64,000 nt of DNA from Actinopolyspora lacussalsi (lineage in GTDB: Bacteria > Actinomycetota > Actinomycetes > Mycobacteriales > Pseudonocardiaceae), in contig JAURUC010000001.1 in assembly GCA_030803735.1 (NCBI GenBank), forward strand, positions 3,613,501 through 3,677,500, given 5' to 3'. Within the stretch, counting starts at the first letter, position 1, and every line of letters starts with the position of its first letter. The position numbers and the translations under genes were made by a program. The notes beneath the pieces were generated by a model. The model had not been told where the DNA came from. It worked only from the letters and a program-made list of their open reading frames with translations, and made no database searches. Shown here piece after piece: positions 35,972 through 44,791 of the stretch.

Positions 35972-36601
35972 ATGATCGAGCATGTCTTCGTCTTCATCGG
36001 CACGACCGTGCTGATGCTGGTCGTCCCCGGGCCGGATTTCGTACTGGTGACCAGGAATGCCGTGGCCGGTGACCGAACGCGGGGATACCGGACGATGGTG
36101 GGCATCTGCGCGGGGCTGGCGTTGCTGACCATGATCACTGCCAGTGGGCTGGCAGCGGTGATAGCGGCCAGCACCACCATGCTGACGATCCTGCGCATGT
36201 CCGGAGGCATCTACCTCCTGGCGCTCGGCGGCTTCGTCCTGCTGTCGCTGTGGCGTCGGCGGCAACGTCCTCCCGCTACGGCTCCACCGCCGCCGCGGCG
36301 GGTGAACTCGCCGTTCCTGCAGGGATTCCTCAACAACGTGCTCAACCCGAAGGCACTGCTGTTCTACCTCACCTTCATGCCGCAGTTCCTGCTCGCGTCA
36401 GGGCCGCCCGTGTTCGTGCAGACCCTGTTCATGGGGATGCTGGTGGTCGGCTGTGCCGCGACGTGGTGGACCCTGTACGTCACCGCGCTCGGTTCGATCC
36501 ACACCACGCTCGCACGCGGGTCCGTCCGCACCGCCGTCGACGCCGGGGCCGGGACAGCGCTCGGCGCGCTCGGCGCGGTGGCTCTCGTGGGGGGACTGTG
36601 A
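35972..36601 (+). CDS. LysE/RhtB family amino-acid exporter
   Basis: The 209-residue protein has six helices and the LysE hallmark MLVVPGPDFVLVTRNAVAGD near the N-terminus. GFLNNVLNPKALLFYLTFMPQF lies mid-protein. ATG 35972 is preferred to the longer frame, which adds a Cys-rich non-membrane extension. Likely regulated by the divergent Lrp-type gene. Confidence 0.93.
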   Translation: MIEHVFVFIGTTVLMLVVPGPDFVLVTRNAVAGDRTRGYRTMVGICAGLALLTMITASGLAAVIAASTTMLTILRMSGGIYLLALGGFVLLSLWRRRQRPPATAPPPPRRVNSPFLQGFLNNVLNPKALLFYLTFMPQFLLASGPPVFVQTLFMGMLVVGCAATWWTLYVTALGSIHTTLARGSVRTAVDAGAGTALGALGAVALVGGL

Positions 36602-36616
36602 GAATCTCCGCGGGTT

Positions 36617-36633
36617 GCTCTCGCGCTGAGAGC
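36617..36633 (+). terminator. Hairpin after lysE
   Basis: GCTCTC-GCGCT-GAGAGC begins 15 bp past the lysE stop in the 197-bp gap before the convergent radical SAM gene. The stem is short and has no T run; it is a possible weak terminator. Confidence 0.35.
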
Positions 36634-36798
36634 GGCGGAAGAATTTCCCCGCGAGGACTTCCGGACGGTTTTCGGTTCCTCGGATTCCTCGCGGCGGAGT
36701 CACGTCGGGCCCGTCGTCGACGACGCGATGTTCGGACCGCCGTGCTCGCGACACCGTGTCGTCGTCTACGAGGTCCGACGTGGCGATTCCGCTCCGTC

Positions 36799-38706
36799 TC
36801 ACACGCCGCGCGCTGAGTACTCGCGGCGTTTCGACTCCACCCGAGCGACGTAGTGGGCGGTCTCCTCGTGGTTGGTGGAGCGTGCGAGCTCGGCGAACCC
36901 TTCGCGGAAGAGCAACCGCACGGGGGTGTGCACCCGCTCGGGCGGAACCGGCAGCTCTCCGGATGCCTTGGCAGTGTGGACGAGCTCGGGGACGTCGTGT
37001 GAGTACTCCCGGTCGACGGCCCAGTAACGCAGCGCTCCGTCCGTGATCGGTTCCGCATCGGGAAACCCGCGTTTCTCCGCATCGGGGAGAGGACGGGTGT
37101 CCAGGTCGAAACGCAGCACTTCACCGACTGCCTCGCGCCACTCGACAGGTACGGCGTGGCTGAGGCGGTCGTGCCACCAGTCGACCACGAGGCTTTCGAA
37201 CTCGGGTTCGGTGAAGCAGTACTCCAGTGCGGGCGCCAATGAGTCGGGATCGGCGGTCGAGCGCTCCGCCGCCTGGGTGAGCAACCGGGCTCCCGGTCGG
37301 GTTTGCTCGTCGACGTAGTCCGCCAACGACAGGATGGCCTCCGACTGGGTCATGCTCCCGCTCGCCCGGAGCACCGGGAAGATGTTCCGGAGGACGACGT
37401 TCTCGGCGAGCAGGCGTGCCCAGAACAGGAAACGCTGCATCCGGAGATTCTCGGACAGGCTCACGTCCTTGTTCGCCAGCACGTACTCGAAGTCGTCGCG
37501 GTCGCCGCGGACGGTGACGAAACCGTAGAGCTCACGACGTTCGGTGTAGTCGGTGTTGGGCAACAGCAGCAGGGGATAGGCCGCGATGCGGGACACGTGC
37601 TTGGCGAGCTCGTCATAACCGGCCAGGAACGAGTCCGGGGACTCCCCCGGAGCTCCCCATATGAGTTCGGCGTACGCGTCGAGCCCCTCGGCCGCCAGCC
37701 ACTCCGCCAACTCGCGCCACTGATTGATCTTCATGTTGCGTCGATTCATGTTGGACAGCGTGTCGACGTCCAGCGTCTGGAGAGCGAGCGTGAAGGAGCT
37801 CTGCAGATCGGCGTCCCGCATGAGTCGCACTATCCTGTAGAACATCGCGTTTTTGTTCTTGGCCCACGACGTCTCCAGGGCGACCGGATAGCCGTACCTT
37901 CTCTTGACGGCGATGAGGTCCTCGACGAACTCCATGTCCTGCGGCAGCATTCCGAAGTTCGCGTCACAGAGCACTATCGTCTCGGCCCCGGCCCGTGCCA
38001 GTGTCTCGAGCTCGAGACGTAACCTCTCCCGGGAGAACGCGCGAACTTTCTGGCCCACCGCGCCGCCCCAGAAGCAGAACGCACAGTGATAGGGGCATCC
38101 CCGGTTGGTCTCCAGCAGCGCGACGTCGTACCGAAAACGACCGTTGTCGTCGAGCAACGGTACGGAACCGTTCAGGATGGGGGAAGGTATCTCGTCCAGG
38201 TCCGTTATCCGGTCCCGCGCCGGGGTCGTGACCAGCTGGCCGTCGGCGTCGCGGAACGAGATGTCGTCGATTTCGGAGTAGTTCCGCTCCTCGAGCAGCG
38301 CGTGCAGGAGATCCCGGAAAGTGAACTCGCCTTCGCCGTTGACGACGACGTCCACCGCGTCGCAGTTGTTGAACACGCGTGTGGCCTGGTGGGCGACGTG
38401 ATTACCACCGAAGATGATCACGCACTTCGGATTGGCCTGCTTGATCGATTCAGCCAAGGCGGAGAACTGCCGAACATTCCAGCCCAGCACGGAGAATCCG
38501 ACGACATCGGGTACTCCGCCCCGCAGGAGTTGTATCGCCATTTCGATCGGGGTTAAATTACCCGGAAAATTCTCTATTGATACATCGCATTCTTCCCGCA
38601 GGTTGGCGTCGCTCTCGACGGAAGCGGCCAGGTACCCCGCCGCGAGCGGCATGGACTCCCTGGACATGTGCCATACACCCTGCTGGACGAGCTTCACTGT
38701 GAGCAT
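36799..38706 (-). CDS. Cobalamin-binding radical SAM enzyme, KedN5-like C-methyltransferase
   Basis: The N-terminal Rossmann-type B12 domain (residues 1-140) begins LTVKLVQQGVWHMSRESMPL and contains DVVGFSVLGWN and GGNHVAHQ. The classic DxHxxG base-off motif is not visible. The radical SAM domain has CPYHCAFC (Cys204, 208, 211), FWGGAVGQKVRAFSRERL and the SAM-binding LELIWGAPGES-like region. The combination recalls KedN5-type methylcobalamin radical SAM C-methyltransferases of natural-product pathways; this is from memory of the family. ATG 38706 gives 635 aa. It is divergent from DUF2000 and the SAM hydrolase gene. Confidence 0.75.
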   Translation of the reverse strand: MLTVKLVQQGVWHMSRESMPLAAGYLAASVESDANLREECDVSIENFPGNLTPIEMAIQLLRGGVPDVVGFSVLGWNVRQFSALAESIKQANPKCVIIFGGNHVAHQATRVFNNCDAVDVVVNGEGEFTFRDLLHALLEERNYSEIDDISFRDADGQLVTTPARDRITDLDEIPSPILNGSVPLLDDNGRFRYDVALLETNRGCPYHCAFCFWGGAVGQKVRAFSRERLRLELETLARAGAETIVLCDANFGMLPQDMEFVEDLIAVKRRYGYPVALETSWAKNKNAMFYRIVRLMRDADLQSSFTLALQTLDVDTLSNMNRRNMKINQWRELAEWLAAEGLDAYAELIWGAPGESPDSFLAGYDELAKHVSRIAAYPLLLLPNTDYTERRELYGFVTVRGDRDDFEYVLANKDVSLSENLRMQRFLFWARLLAENVVLRNIFPVLRASGSMTQSEAILSLADYVDEQTRPGARLLTQAAERSTADPDSLAPALEYCFTEPEFESLVVDWWHDRLSHAVPVEWREAVGEVLRFDLDTRPLPDAEKRGFPDAEPITDGALRYWAVDREYSHDVPELVHTAKASGELPVPPERVHTPVRLLFREGFAELARSTNHEETAHYVARVESKRREYSARGV

Positions 38707-39113
38707 CGGTATTTCCCAATCAGTCGGGACCGTTCGTCGGGAACACGCGGATACGAGCAGATAGGGCACCCCGGTCGGGGTCGGGGTGGGAGTCGCGAGA
38801 AATTTTTACGCCGCCGAAACATCGTTGTGTTCGTGCCCACCGCGGCTGCGATTCAGCGCGACCTGATCGCAGTCTCCTGGTTCCTGATCAGTGTGTCAAC
38901 GCTCGATGTTTTTGTATTTGTTCGGAAATCCTACGGTACGCACCGCATTCGAGATCGAAAGATTTCGTGTCGGTCCTCTCGGATTTTGTTCGCGTTGAGA
39001 GGTGTTTCGGCGAATTTTGTCCGGGCTTGGTGACACGGGGGGATGTGTTGGGCAAGCTGTTGATCAAACCCAGCACCTTTTCGTTGCCGTCTTCCCGCAC
39101 ATGAGGGGGTTCG
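38707..39113. other. AT-richer divergent promoter region
   Basis: The 407 bp are visibly less GC-rich than the surroundings and contain no gene. GTGTTGGG at 39045 can pair with CCCAGCAC at 39069, forming a hairpin just before the DUF2000 ribosome site. Promoters for both flanking units should lie here. Confidence 0.5.
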
Positions 39114-39524
39114 ATGTCCGACCAGGAGGACGAGGAGCTGTGTGTACTCGTGCTCGACGAGGAGTTGCCGCGATGGCTCGCTGCCAACACCACCGCGGTG
39201 CTGGGCGTGGCGCTCGGTGCTCACGGTCTCATCCGGACGGGGCCGGAGCTCGAGGACGCGGAGGGGGAAATCCATCCGGGGATAGGGACCAGGCCGCTCC
39301 CGGTTCTCGGGGCACCCGGTGCGGAGCTGCCCGCGCTCCGACGTAAGGCAATCGGCTCGGGTGTCATGGTGATCGACTTCAACGAGGCGGCCCGGAACAG
39401 CCGTTCGTACGATGAGTACGAGAAGAATATAAGTATGGACGGAATGGGATATCTCGGAATCGCGCTTCACGGACCGCGCAAGCCCGTGAAGTCCATTTCG
39501 GGAAACCTGAAAAGCCTTCGATGA
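39114..39524 (+). CDS. DUF2000 family protein
   Basis: The 136-residue protein contains LCVLVLDEELPRWLAANTTA and VLGVALGAHG near the N-terminus, PLPVLGAPGAELPALRRKAI mid-protein, and a C-terminal GYLGIALHGPRKPVKSISG. This is the pattern of DUF2000, a peptidyl-tRNA-hydrolase-II-like fold of unknown role. ATG 39114 has GAGGGGG at good spacing. It is followed 69 bp later by the SAM hydroxide adenosyltransferase and is divergent from the radical SAM gene. Confidence 0.7.
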   Translation: MSDQEDEELCVLVLDEELPRWLAANTTAVLGVALGAHGLIRTGPELEDAEGEIHPGIGTRPLPVLGAPGAELPALRRKAIGSGVMVIDFNEAARNSRSYDEYEKNISMDGMGYLGIALHGPRKPVKSISGNLKSLR

Positions 39525-39593
39525 AGGTGTGTCGAAGTATTGTTTTGATCAGGGCGTTTCTGGTGCTCGAACGTTGGGATCGGTGTTATTTCG

Positions 39594-40406
39594 ATGTCTC
39601 GCAAAAAATGGATTACTTTTCTGACCGATTACGGTTTGGAAAACAAGTTCGTGGGTATCTGCCACGGAGTCATGGCTCGTATCGCCCCGGATGCGCGCGT
39701 GATCGACGTTACCCATCTCGTGCCGCGTGGCGACCTCGGACACGGTGCCGAGATATTCCGGCAGGCCGTTCCTTATCTGCCGGAGGACGCCGTGCACCTC
39801 ACAGTGGTCGATCCCGGTGTGGGGACTCCGCGCAAGCCCGTTGCCCTCGTGGTCGGTGACCGATTCTTCGTGGGACCGGACAACGGTATGATGCTGCGTG
39901 CCGCGGAAGAACTGGGTGGCGTCGACGCCGCGTACGCACTCGACGATCCCGGCTTCCGGCTCGGCACCATCTCGAACACCTTCCACGGGCGCGACATCTT
40001 CGCCCCGGCGGCCGCGCACCTCGCCGCCGGTGTCGCACCGGAGGAGTTCGGTCCCGCTGTTCCGGTCGACGAGCTGATCCGGATCCCCGACCCTGTCCGC
40101 CGAAACGAGGGGGACACGTTCTACGCCGAGGTCGTCGTAGAGGACCGCTTCGGGAACCTGCAGACATCGCTGGATTCCGGATTCCTCGAGTCGGGTGGGG
40201 CCACGGTCGGGACCAAACTCGAGTTGATCTCGAACGGGGAGACGTACCCGATTCCCTTCGTACACACGTTCGGCAGCGTCGCCGAAGGCGAGGCGCTGGC
40301 CCACATCGACTCCGCGGACCGGCTCGCCGTCGCGGTCAACCTGGGCAGCGCGGCGAACAAGTTCTCGTTGCACGAGGGTGACGCGCTCACACTGCGGCTC
40401 TCTTGA
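39594..40406 (+). CDS. SAM hydroxide adenosyltransferase (DUF62, fluorinase/chlorinase superfamily)
   Basis: It hydrolyses S-adenosylmethionine to adenosine and methionine. Residues of the hydrolase branch are present: Asp12 in TDYG, Asp73 and Arg80 in VVDPGVGTPRK, His131 in FHGRDIFAP, and GPDNG at 95-99. The Asp-Arg-His set identifies the hydroxide-using subgroup rather than the halogenases, which lack that triad. The 270-aa length is typical. It is placed with a SAM-consuming radical enzyme and DUF2000. Confidence 0.9.
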   Translation: MSRKKWITFLTDYGLENKFVGICHGVMARIAPDARVIDVTHLVPRGDLGHGAEIFRQAVPYLPEDAVHLTVVDPGVGTPRKPVALVVGDRFFVGPDNGMMLRAAEELGGVDAAYALDDPGFRLGTISNTFHGRDIFAPAAAHLAAGVAPEEFGPAVPVDELIRIPDPVRRNEGDTFYAEVVVEDRFGNLQTSLDSGFLESGGATVGTKLELISNGETYPIPFVHTFGSVAEGEALAHIDSADRLAVAVNLGSAANKFSLHEGDALTLRLS

Positions 40407-40801
40407 GAGTCGGTGGCACGGCAGCCGAAACGCAGTCCGGCGTGGCCCGGTTCGCAGCTGGGCCACGCGGCGTTCTGCCGCGTCGCGCTCGTACGGCGCG
40501 ACGCCGCCTCACTCGCCCCGACGAACGGCCCGGTGACTCGTACCACGATCCGGAAGGCTCTCCGCCGGAACCGGGTTCGTGATTTCGTGTGGGAGTGGCA
40601 GTTTCGACACCTGTTCGCCGCGAAGCGGCGGTGAGCACCTCCGAGCCCGCCTGGCGAGGCCGTTCCGGAGCGTTCCGCGTCATGGCGGCACCTCGCCGTG
40701 GGGTGCCGTCCTCCCGCACGGCCCCCGAGTCGAGCGCGACGAGCCCGACGCGAGGCTCGCGCTCGCTGTCGGAAGCACGCCGGACGGGAGGGCGGTGAAC
40801 G
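40407..40801. other. Gap between SAM hydrolase and CynX-type gene
   Basis: A 73-codon plus-strand frame (GTG 40413) exists directly after the SAM hydrolase. It is Arg/Ala-rich, ends FRHLFAAKRR, has no ribosome site, and resembles no family I know. I see no other content. Confidence 0.4.
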
Positions 40802-42004
40802 GTGCGAAAGCGTTCGGTGTGGCTGCTGGTGGCGATCGCGGCGCTGGCGCTGAACCTGCGCCCGCCGTTCACCGCGGCGGGCGCGCTGCTGCCGGACATC
40901 GCGGCCGGACTGGGGATGTCCCCCGGGCTCGCGGGTCTGCTGCCGACCCTGCCGGTGGTCTGCCTCGGCGTGTTCGCGCTCGCGGCCACCTCCATCCGCC
41001 GCAGGTGGGGCGACGAGGGCGTGGTCGCGGTCTGCCTGCCACTGCTGGTGCTGGGCAGTCTGCTCCGCGCGGGGCCGGGCACGGTGACGCTGTTCGGCGG
41101 CACGATCGTGGTCGGCGCGGCCGTCGGAATCGCCAACGTCACGCTCCCCGCCCTGATCAAGCGGGAGTACCCGGGCAGCGTAACGCTGGTGACCTCGCTC
41201 TACACCGTGTTCCTCACGCTCGGCAGCAGCCTCGCCGCGGCGCTGGCCGTGCCGCTGATGCGTGCCGCCGACGGCTCCTGGCGGGTGCCGCTGATCGCGC
41301 TGGCCGGGCTCGCGCTGCTGGCCGGCCTCGTGTGGCTGCCGTTCCTGCGGCGTGGTCGCGCGGTCGCCCCCGACTCCGGCGTTTCGGCCGTGGAGCTGCT
41401 GCGCAGCCCGCTGGCCTGGCAGGTGACCGCGTTCATGGGGCTGCAGTCGCTGCTGGCCTACGTGGTGTTCGGCTGGCTGCCCACCATCGCCCAGGACCGA
41501 GGGATGGCCGCCACCGCCGCTGGACTGGTGCTCTCGATGTCCACGCTGGTGCAGGCACTCGGCGCGATGGCACTGCCGCTGTTGGCGGGCAGACGTGCGG
41601 ACCAGCGGGTGCTGGGTGTGTCGCTGCTGGCGGTCTCGGCGCTGGGGCTGCTCGGGGTCTTCCTGGCGCCGCTCTCCTGGATGTGGGCGGCGGCCGTGGT
41701 GCTCGGCTTCGGGATGGGCGCGCTGTTCGGCCTCGCGCTGAGCGTGATCGGGCTGCGTGCCGCGGACGCCGCCGTGGCGTCCCGGTTGTCGGCGATGGCG
41801 CAGGCTGTGGGATATCTGGTCGCGGCTACCGGACCGCTGCTCGTCGGGCTGCTGCACCAGATCAGCGGTGGTTGGACGCTGTCGATGTGGCTGCTGCTGG
41901 CGGTGTGCCTGTTCGGCGCGCTGGCCGCGCTCGGTGCGGGTAGGCCACTGCGCATCGGTGCGGACTCGGCGGTGCGCCGTTCGGGTGAGCGCTCGGTGGG
42001 CTGA
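40802..42004 (+). CDS. CynX/NimT family MFS transporter
   Basis: The 400-residue permease has twelve helices and the N-terminal signature LALNLRPPFTAAGALLPDI, typical of the CynX/NimT (cyanate or 2-nitroimidazole) group. Conserved segments include GIANVTLPALIKREYP and GFGMGALFGLALSVIGLRA. GTG 40802 is preceded by GGGAGG. The downstream IclR gene on the same strand may regulate it; the substrate is unknown. Confidence 0.88.
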   Translation: MRKRSVWLLVAIAALALNLRPPFTAAGALLPDIAAGLGMSPGLAGLLPTLPVVCLGVFALAATSIRRRWGDEGVVAVCLPLLVLGSLLRAGPGTVTLFGGTIVVGAAVGIANVTLPALIKREYPGSVTLVTSLYTVFLTLGSSLAAALAVPLMRAADGSWRVPLIALAGLALLAGLVWLPFLRRGRAVAPDSGVSAVELLRSPLAWQVTAFMGLQSLLAYVVFGWLPTIAQDRGMAATAAGLVLSMSTLVQALGAMALPLLAGRRADQRVLGVSLLAVSALGLLGVFLAPLSWMWAAAVVLGFGMGALFGLALSVIGLRAADAAVASRLSAMAQAVGYLVAATGPLLVGLLHQISGGWTLSMWLLLAVCLFGALAALGAGRPLRIGADSAVRRSGERSVG

Positions 42005-42141
42005 TCACCGAATCCGCTGTGTGCGCCGTTTCACCCTCCCAGTATCTTTCCGGGTGAGGGCCGGTACGTGGCAGGTATTCGCGACGCGGCGACCGCGTCC
42101 CACGACCGGGGTCCCCGACGCCGAGGAATCGGGAGAGGTCG

Positions 42142-42921
42142 ATGGCGGGCAACAGCAGGCAGTCGGGTCGTTCGGTCACCGAGCGTGCGCTGAGCGTGCT
42201 CACCGCCTTCGGTCCGGACGCCGACAGGTTGTCGTTGACCGAGATCTCCCACCGCGCCGAGATCCCGCTGGCGACCGCGCACCGCCTGGTGGGGGAACTG
42301 GAAAGCTGGGGCGCGTTGCAGCGCGAGTCCGACGGGCGCTACGCGATCGGGTTGCGGCTGTGGGAGCTCGGGCTGCTCGCTCCGGTGCACACCGGGCTGC
42401 GCGGGGTGGCGATGCCCTACATGCAGCAGCTGCACGAGCAGACCGGCGCCAACGTGCAGCTAGCGGTGCGCGACGGGCTGCAGGCCGTCTACGTCGAGAA
42501 GCTCACCGGCAGGCGCTCCACCCCGATCATCTCCCGCAGCGGCGGCAGGCTGCCGCTGCACACCACCGGCGTGGGCAAGGTGCTGCTGGCGCACGCCTCG
42601 CGGGAGGACGTGCAGGAGTACTGCGCCCACCACCTCTCCCGCCACACCCCCTACACGATCGTCGAGCCGGGCAGGCTGGTGCGCGAGATCGGCGGGATCC
42701 AGCGGCGCGGTTTCGCCTGGACCACCGAGGAGATGACGCTGGGTTCCTGCTCGGTGGCCGTGCCCGTGCGTTCCGAGGGCGAGGTGGTGGCCGCGCTCGG
42801 GCTGGTGGTCGACAGCGCGCGTGCCGAGGTCGCCAAGCTGGTCCGGCCGCTCTCCCGGGCCGCCGGGTCGATCGGGGAGCGGTTGGCCGAGGCGAACCGG
42901 ACGACGGCCGGTGTGGACTGA
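42142..42921 (+). CDS. IclR family transcriptional regulator
   Basis: The 259-residue protein has a winged helix at residues 10-70 (SVTERALSVLTAF, LSLTEISHRAEIPLATAHRL). An IclR effector domain follows (about 75-250) with YMQQLHEQTGANVQLAVRDG, LPLHTTGVGKVLLAH and SVAVPVRSEGEVVAALGLVV. ATG 42142 has GGGAGAGG upstream. It is co-directional with the CynX-type transporter 137 bp before it. Confidence 0.93.
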   Translation: MAGNSRQSGRSVTERALSVLTAFGPDADRLSLTEISHRAEIPLATAHRLVGELESWGALQRESDGRYAIGLRLWELGLLAPVHTGLRGVAMPYMQQLHEQTGANVQLAVRDGLQAVYVEKLTGRRSTPIISRSGGRLPLHTTGVGKVLLAHASREDVQEYCAHHLSRHTPYTIVEPGRLVREIGGIQRRGFAWTTEEMTLGSCSVAVPVRSEGEVVAALGLVVDSARAEVAKLVRPLSRAAGSIGERLAEANRTTAGVD

Positions 42922-42953
42922 TTGAGGTTTCCCGGTCGCGGGCGCTCGTGATC

Positions 42954-42968
42954 TGTCCGATTCGGACA
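42954..42968. promoter_or_regulatory. Perfect palindrome downstream of iclR
   Basis: TGTCCGA-T-TCGGACA is a perfect 15-bp dyad 33 bp past the iclR stop. Its size and symmetry suit an IclR-type operator, though a short hairpin is equally possible. Confidence 0.4.
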
Positions 42969-43148
42969 CATCACCGAAATCCCGGGCCGTCCCGTCCGGA
43001 ATCGGATCCGCCGAAATTCCCTCGGAAGGATTGTCCGCGACCCGCGCCCGAGGCTCCCGTCGGGGATGACCCTGAGTTCCGCCCCTCGATAACGGGGCAG
43101 GATTCCGGATCGTTCTCGGGATGAACCCGCATGCGCCTCGCGATCTCT

Positions 43149-43226
43149 CGCGGAAAACTGTGCCGTGGCCGGAGAGGCCGCGGTTCGCGCACCGGTTCGC
43201 TCTCCCCGGCCGGTCAGTTTTCCGCG
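43149..43226 (+). promoter_or_regulatory. Long inverted repeat upstream of DUF418 gene
   Basis: CGCGGAAAACTG at 43149 and CAGTTTTCCGCG at 43215 are perfect 12-bp inverted copies, with further GC-rich pairing inside (GGCCGGAGAG with CTCTCCCCGG). The structure ends 22 bp before the GTG start, so in the transcript it could control translation or terminate. The rest of the 327-bp gap has no gene. Confidence 0.55.
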
Positions 43227-43248
43227 TCAGCGACAGCCGGGTGAAGCA

Positions 43249-44331
43249 GTGAGCTCCAGCCGTCCCGAAGAGTCCACAAGGGACAAAACAACCGAACGGG
43301 CGGACGCGGCCGAAACGGCCGGTTCCGCCGCACCGCGCGCTTCGGAGGTTCCTTCCCGCCGGGGTCGCGTCCGCGCGCTCGACGCCGTCCGCGGCCTGGC
43401 CATCTGCGGGATCCTACTGGTCAACATCCCGCAGATCACCCACATGCGCGGCGCCCCGGAACCGGGGGTGTACGTGCCCGCCGAGTACTGGTCGCAGCTG
43501 CTGGTTCACCAGCGGTTCTTCCCGGTCTTCTCGTTCCTGTTCGGGTTGAGCTTCGCGATCTTCCTGGACGGTGCCGCCCGCCGCTCCTCCGTGCCGCGAG
43601 TGGTGCTGCTGCGCAGGATGGTCGCTCTCGGCGTGGTCGGGGCGCTGCACCACTTCCTGCAGCCGGGTGAGGCGTTGCTGCCCTACGCGATCGTCGGCAT
43701 AGCCGTGCTGCTGCCCGCCAGCTGGCTGCCCCGTTGGCTGGTGCTGCTCGCCGGTGTCCTCTGCACCGCCGCGGCCGTGCTGTTGCTGTACGGCGGTACC
43801 GCGCTCATTCCCGGACTGTTCCTGCTGGGGCTGGCCACCGCGCGGTACGGGGTCCACGCCCGGCTCGATCGGTCGAACACGGCCGTGGCGCTGGTGTTCG
43901 CGCTGTCGCTGGCCGCCGCCGCTCCGCTGCTCCACTGGCAGAGCGGTGACATCGTGCGCAACAGCTACTCCCACGGCGCGGCGGCGGCCGGGATCCTCCT
44001 CGCCTCGGCCTACGTCACCGGTCTGCTCCTGCTGCTGCGCACCCGGGTGGGGCCGGCGGTGTCCGCTGTTCTCGAACCGCTCGGCAGGATGGCGCTGACC
44101 AACTACCTGACGGCGACCCTGCTGGTCGTGGCCCTGGCGCCCGTGCTGGGGCTGCCGCACTCGATGCGGTTCGGCACGGCGTTCGCGCTCGCGGGGGGCA
44201 TCCTCGGCGTGCAGGTTCTCTGGAGCCGCTGGTGGCTGCGCCGGTTCCGCTACGGCCCGTTCGAGTGGGCCTGGCGGGTCGTGACCTGGTGGTCGCCGGT
44301 TCCGCTGCGCGGTGCCGGGCAGGGCGTCTGA
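43249..44331 (+). CDS. DUF418 membrane protein
   Basis: The 360-residue protein has about ten helices and the DUF418 pattern: RVRALDAVRGLAICGILLVN near residue 45, RFFPVFSFLFGLSFAIFLDG, and late LGRMALTNYLTATLL and RFRYGPFEWAWRVVTWW. The N-terminal 40 residues are polar and Ala/Glu-rich. GTG 43249 is chosen on a GGGTGAAG ribosome site. Related to acyltransferase-3-like membrane proteins; function unknown. Confidence 0.88.
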   Translation: MSSSRPEESTRDKTTERADAAETAGSAAPRASEVPSRRGRVRALDAVRGLAICGILLVNIPQITHMRGAPEPGVYVPAEYWSQLLVHQRFFPVFSFLFGLSFAIFLDGAARRSSVPRVVLLRRMVALGVVGALHHFLQPGEALLPYAIVGIAVLLPASWLPRWLVLLAGVLCTAAAVLLLYGGTALIPGLFLLGLATARYGVHARLDRSNTAVALVFALSLAAAAPLLHWQSGDIVRNSYSHGAAAAGILLASAYVTGLLLLLRTRVGPAVSAVLEPLGRMALTNYLTATLLVVALAPVLGLPHSMRFGTAFALAGGILGVQVLWSRWWLRRFRYGPFEWAWRVVTWWSPVPLRGAGQGV

Positions 44332-44359
44332 TCGAGGTTTTTCGGTCGGGGTGTCGGGT

Positions 44360-44435
44360 CGCTCGGCGGAACCTCCCGACGGCTCTCGCTCCGGGAGGCC
44401 CGACATCGGGTAGGTGCCGCACGATGTCGGAACTC
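44360..44435 (-). repeat. Dispersed hairpin element, copy C (partial)
   Basis: On the minus strand it reads CCGACATCGTGCGGCACCTA, then CCCGATGTCGGGC, then GCGAGAGCCGTCGGGAGGTT and CCGCCGAGC. Only the core hairpin (CCGACATCG with CGATGTCGG, perfect) and the right flank are retained. It starts 29 bp after the DUF418 stop. From 44436 to 44791 I see no gene. Confidence 0.7.
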
Positions 44436-44791
44436 TCGATGATTCGGCGTGTGCGGGGTGGTTGTGGGGATCCGCCCCGCTGTGGCCGAATTATGTCGGC
44501 CGTTCACTCGGATGGTGAAAATCAGCGAGAGGTGTCGGGTGTCGGTTCGCCGCTTACTCACCCGAATGGCGGTCAAGCCGGACCGAATTTCCCGAACCAT
44601 TCAGCTACCGGTCACCGACGTCTGCTGGCCGTCTGTCGCAGCGAACCCGAGGTGAGCGCATAGAACCCCCTCGTGGCTGTTCTAGTCGGGTGCACGTGCA
44701 GATGCGCCGAGTAGGCGGCGCCGGAGCCGTTCCGACGGTTCCGCCCGCTTCGGCCGTTGGTTTCGCGCAATCACCCTTGGAGGCGGGAAAA

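Noticed and set aside
39594-40406. SAM-dependent fluorinase/chlorinase
   Set aside because: The Asp-Arg-His triad of the hydroxide-using hydrolases is present, which halogenases lack.
40413-40634. 73-codon plus-strand frame after the SAM hydrolase
   Set aside because: No ribosome site and unconserved-looking basic product; kept only as a note on the gap.
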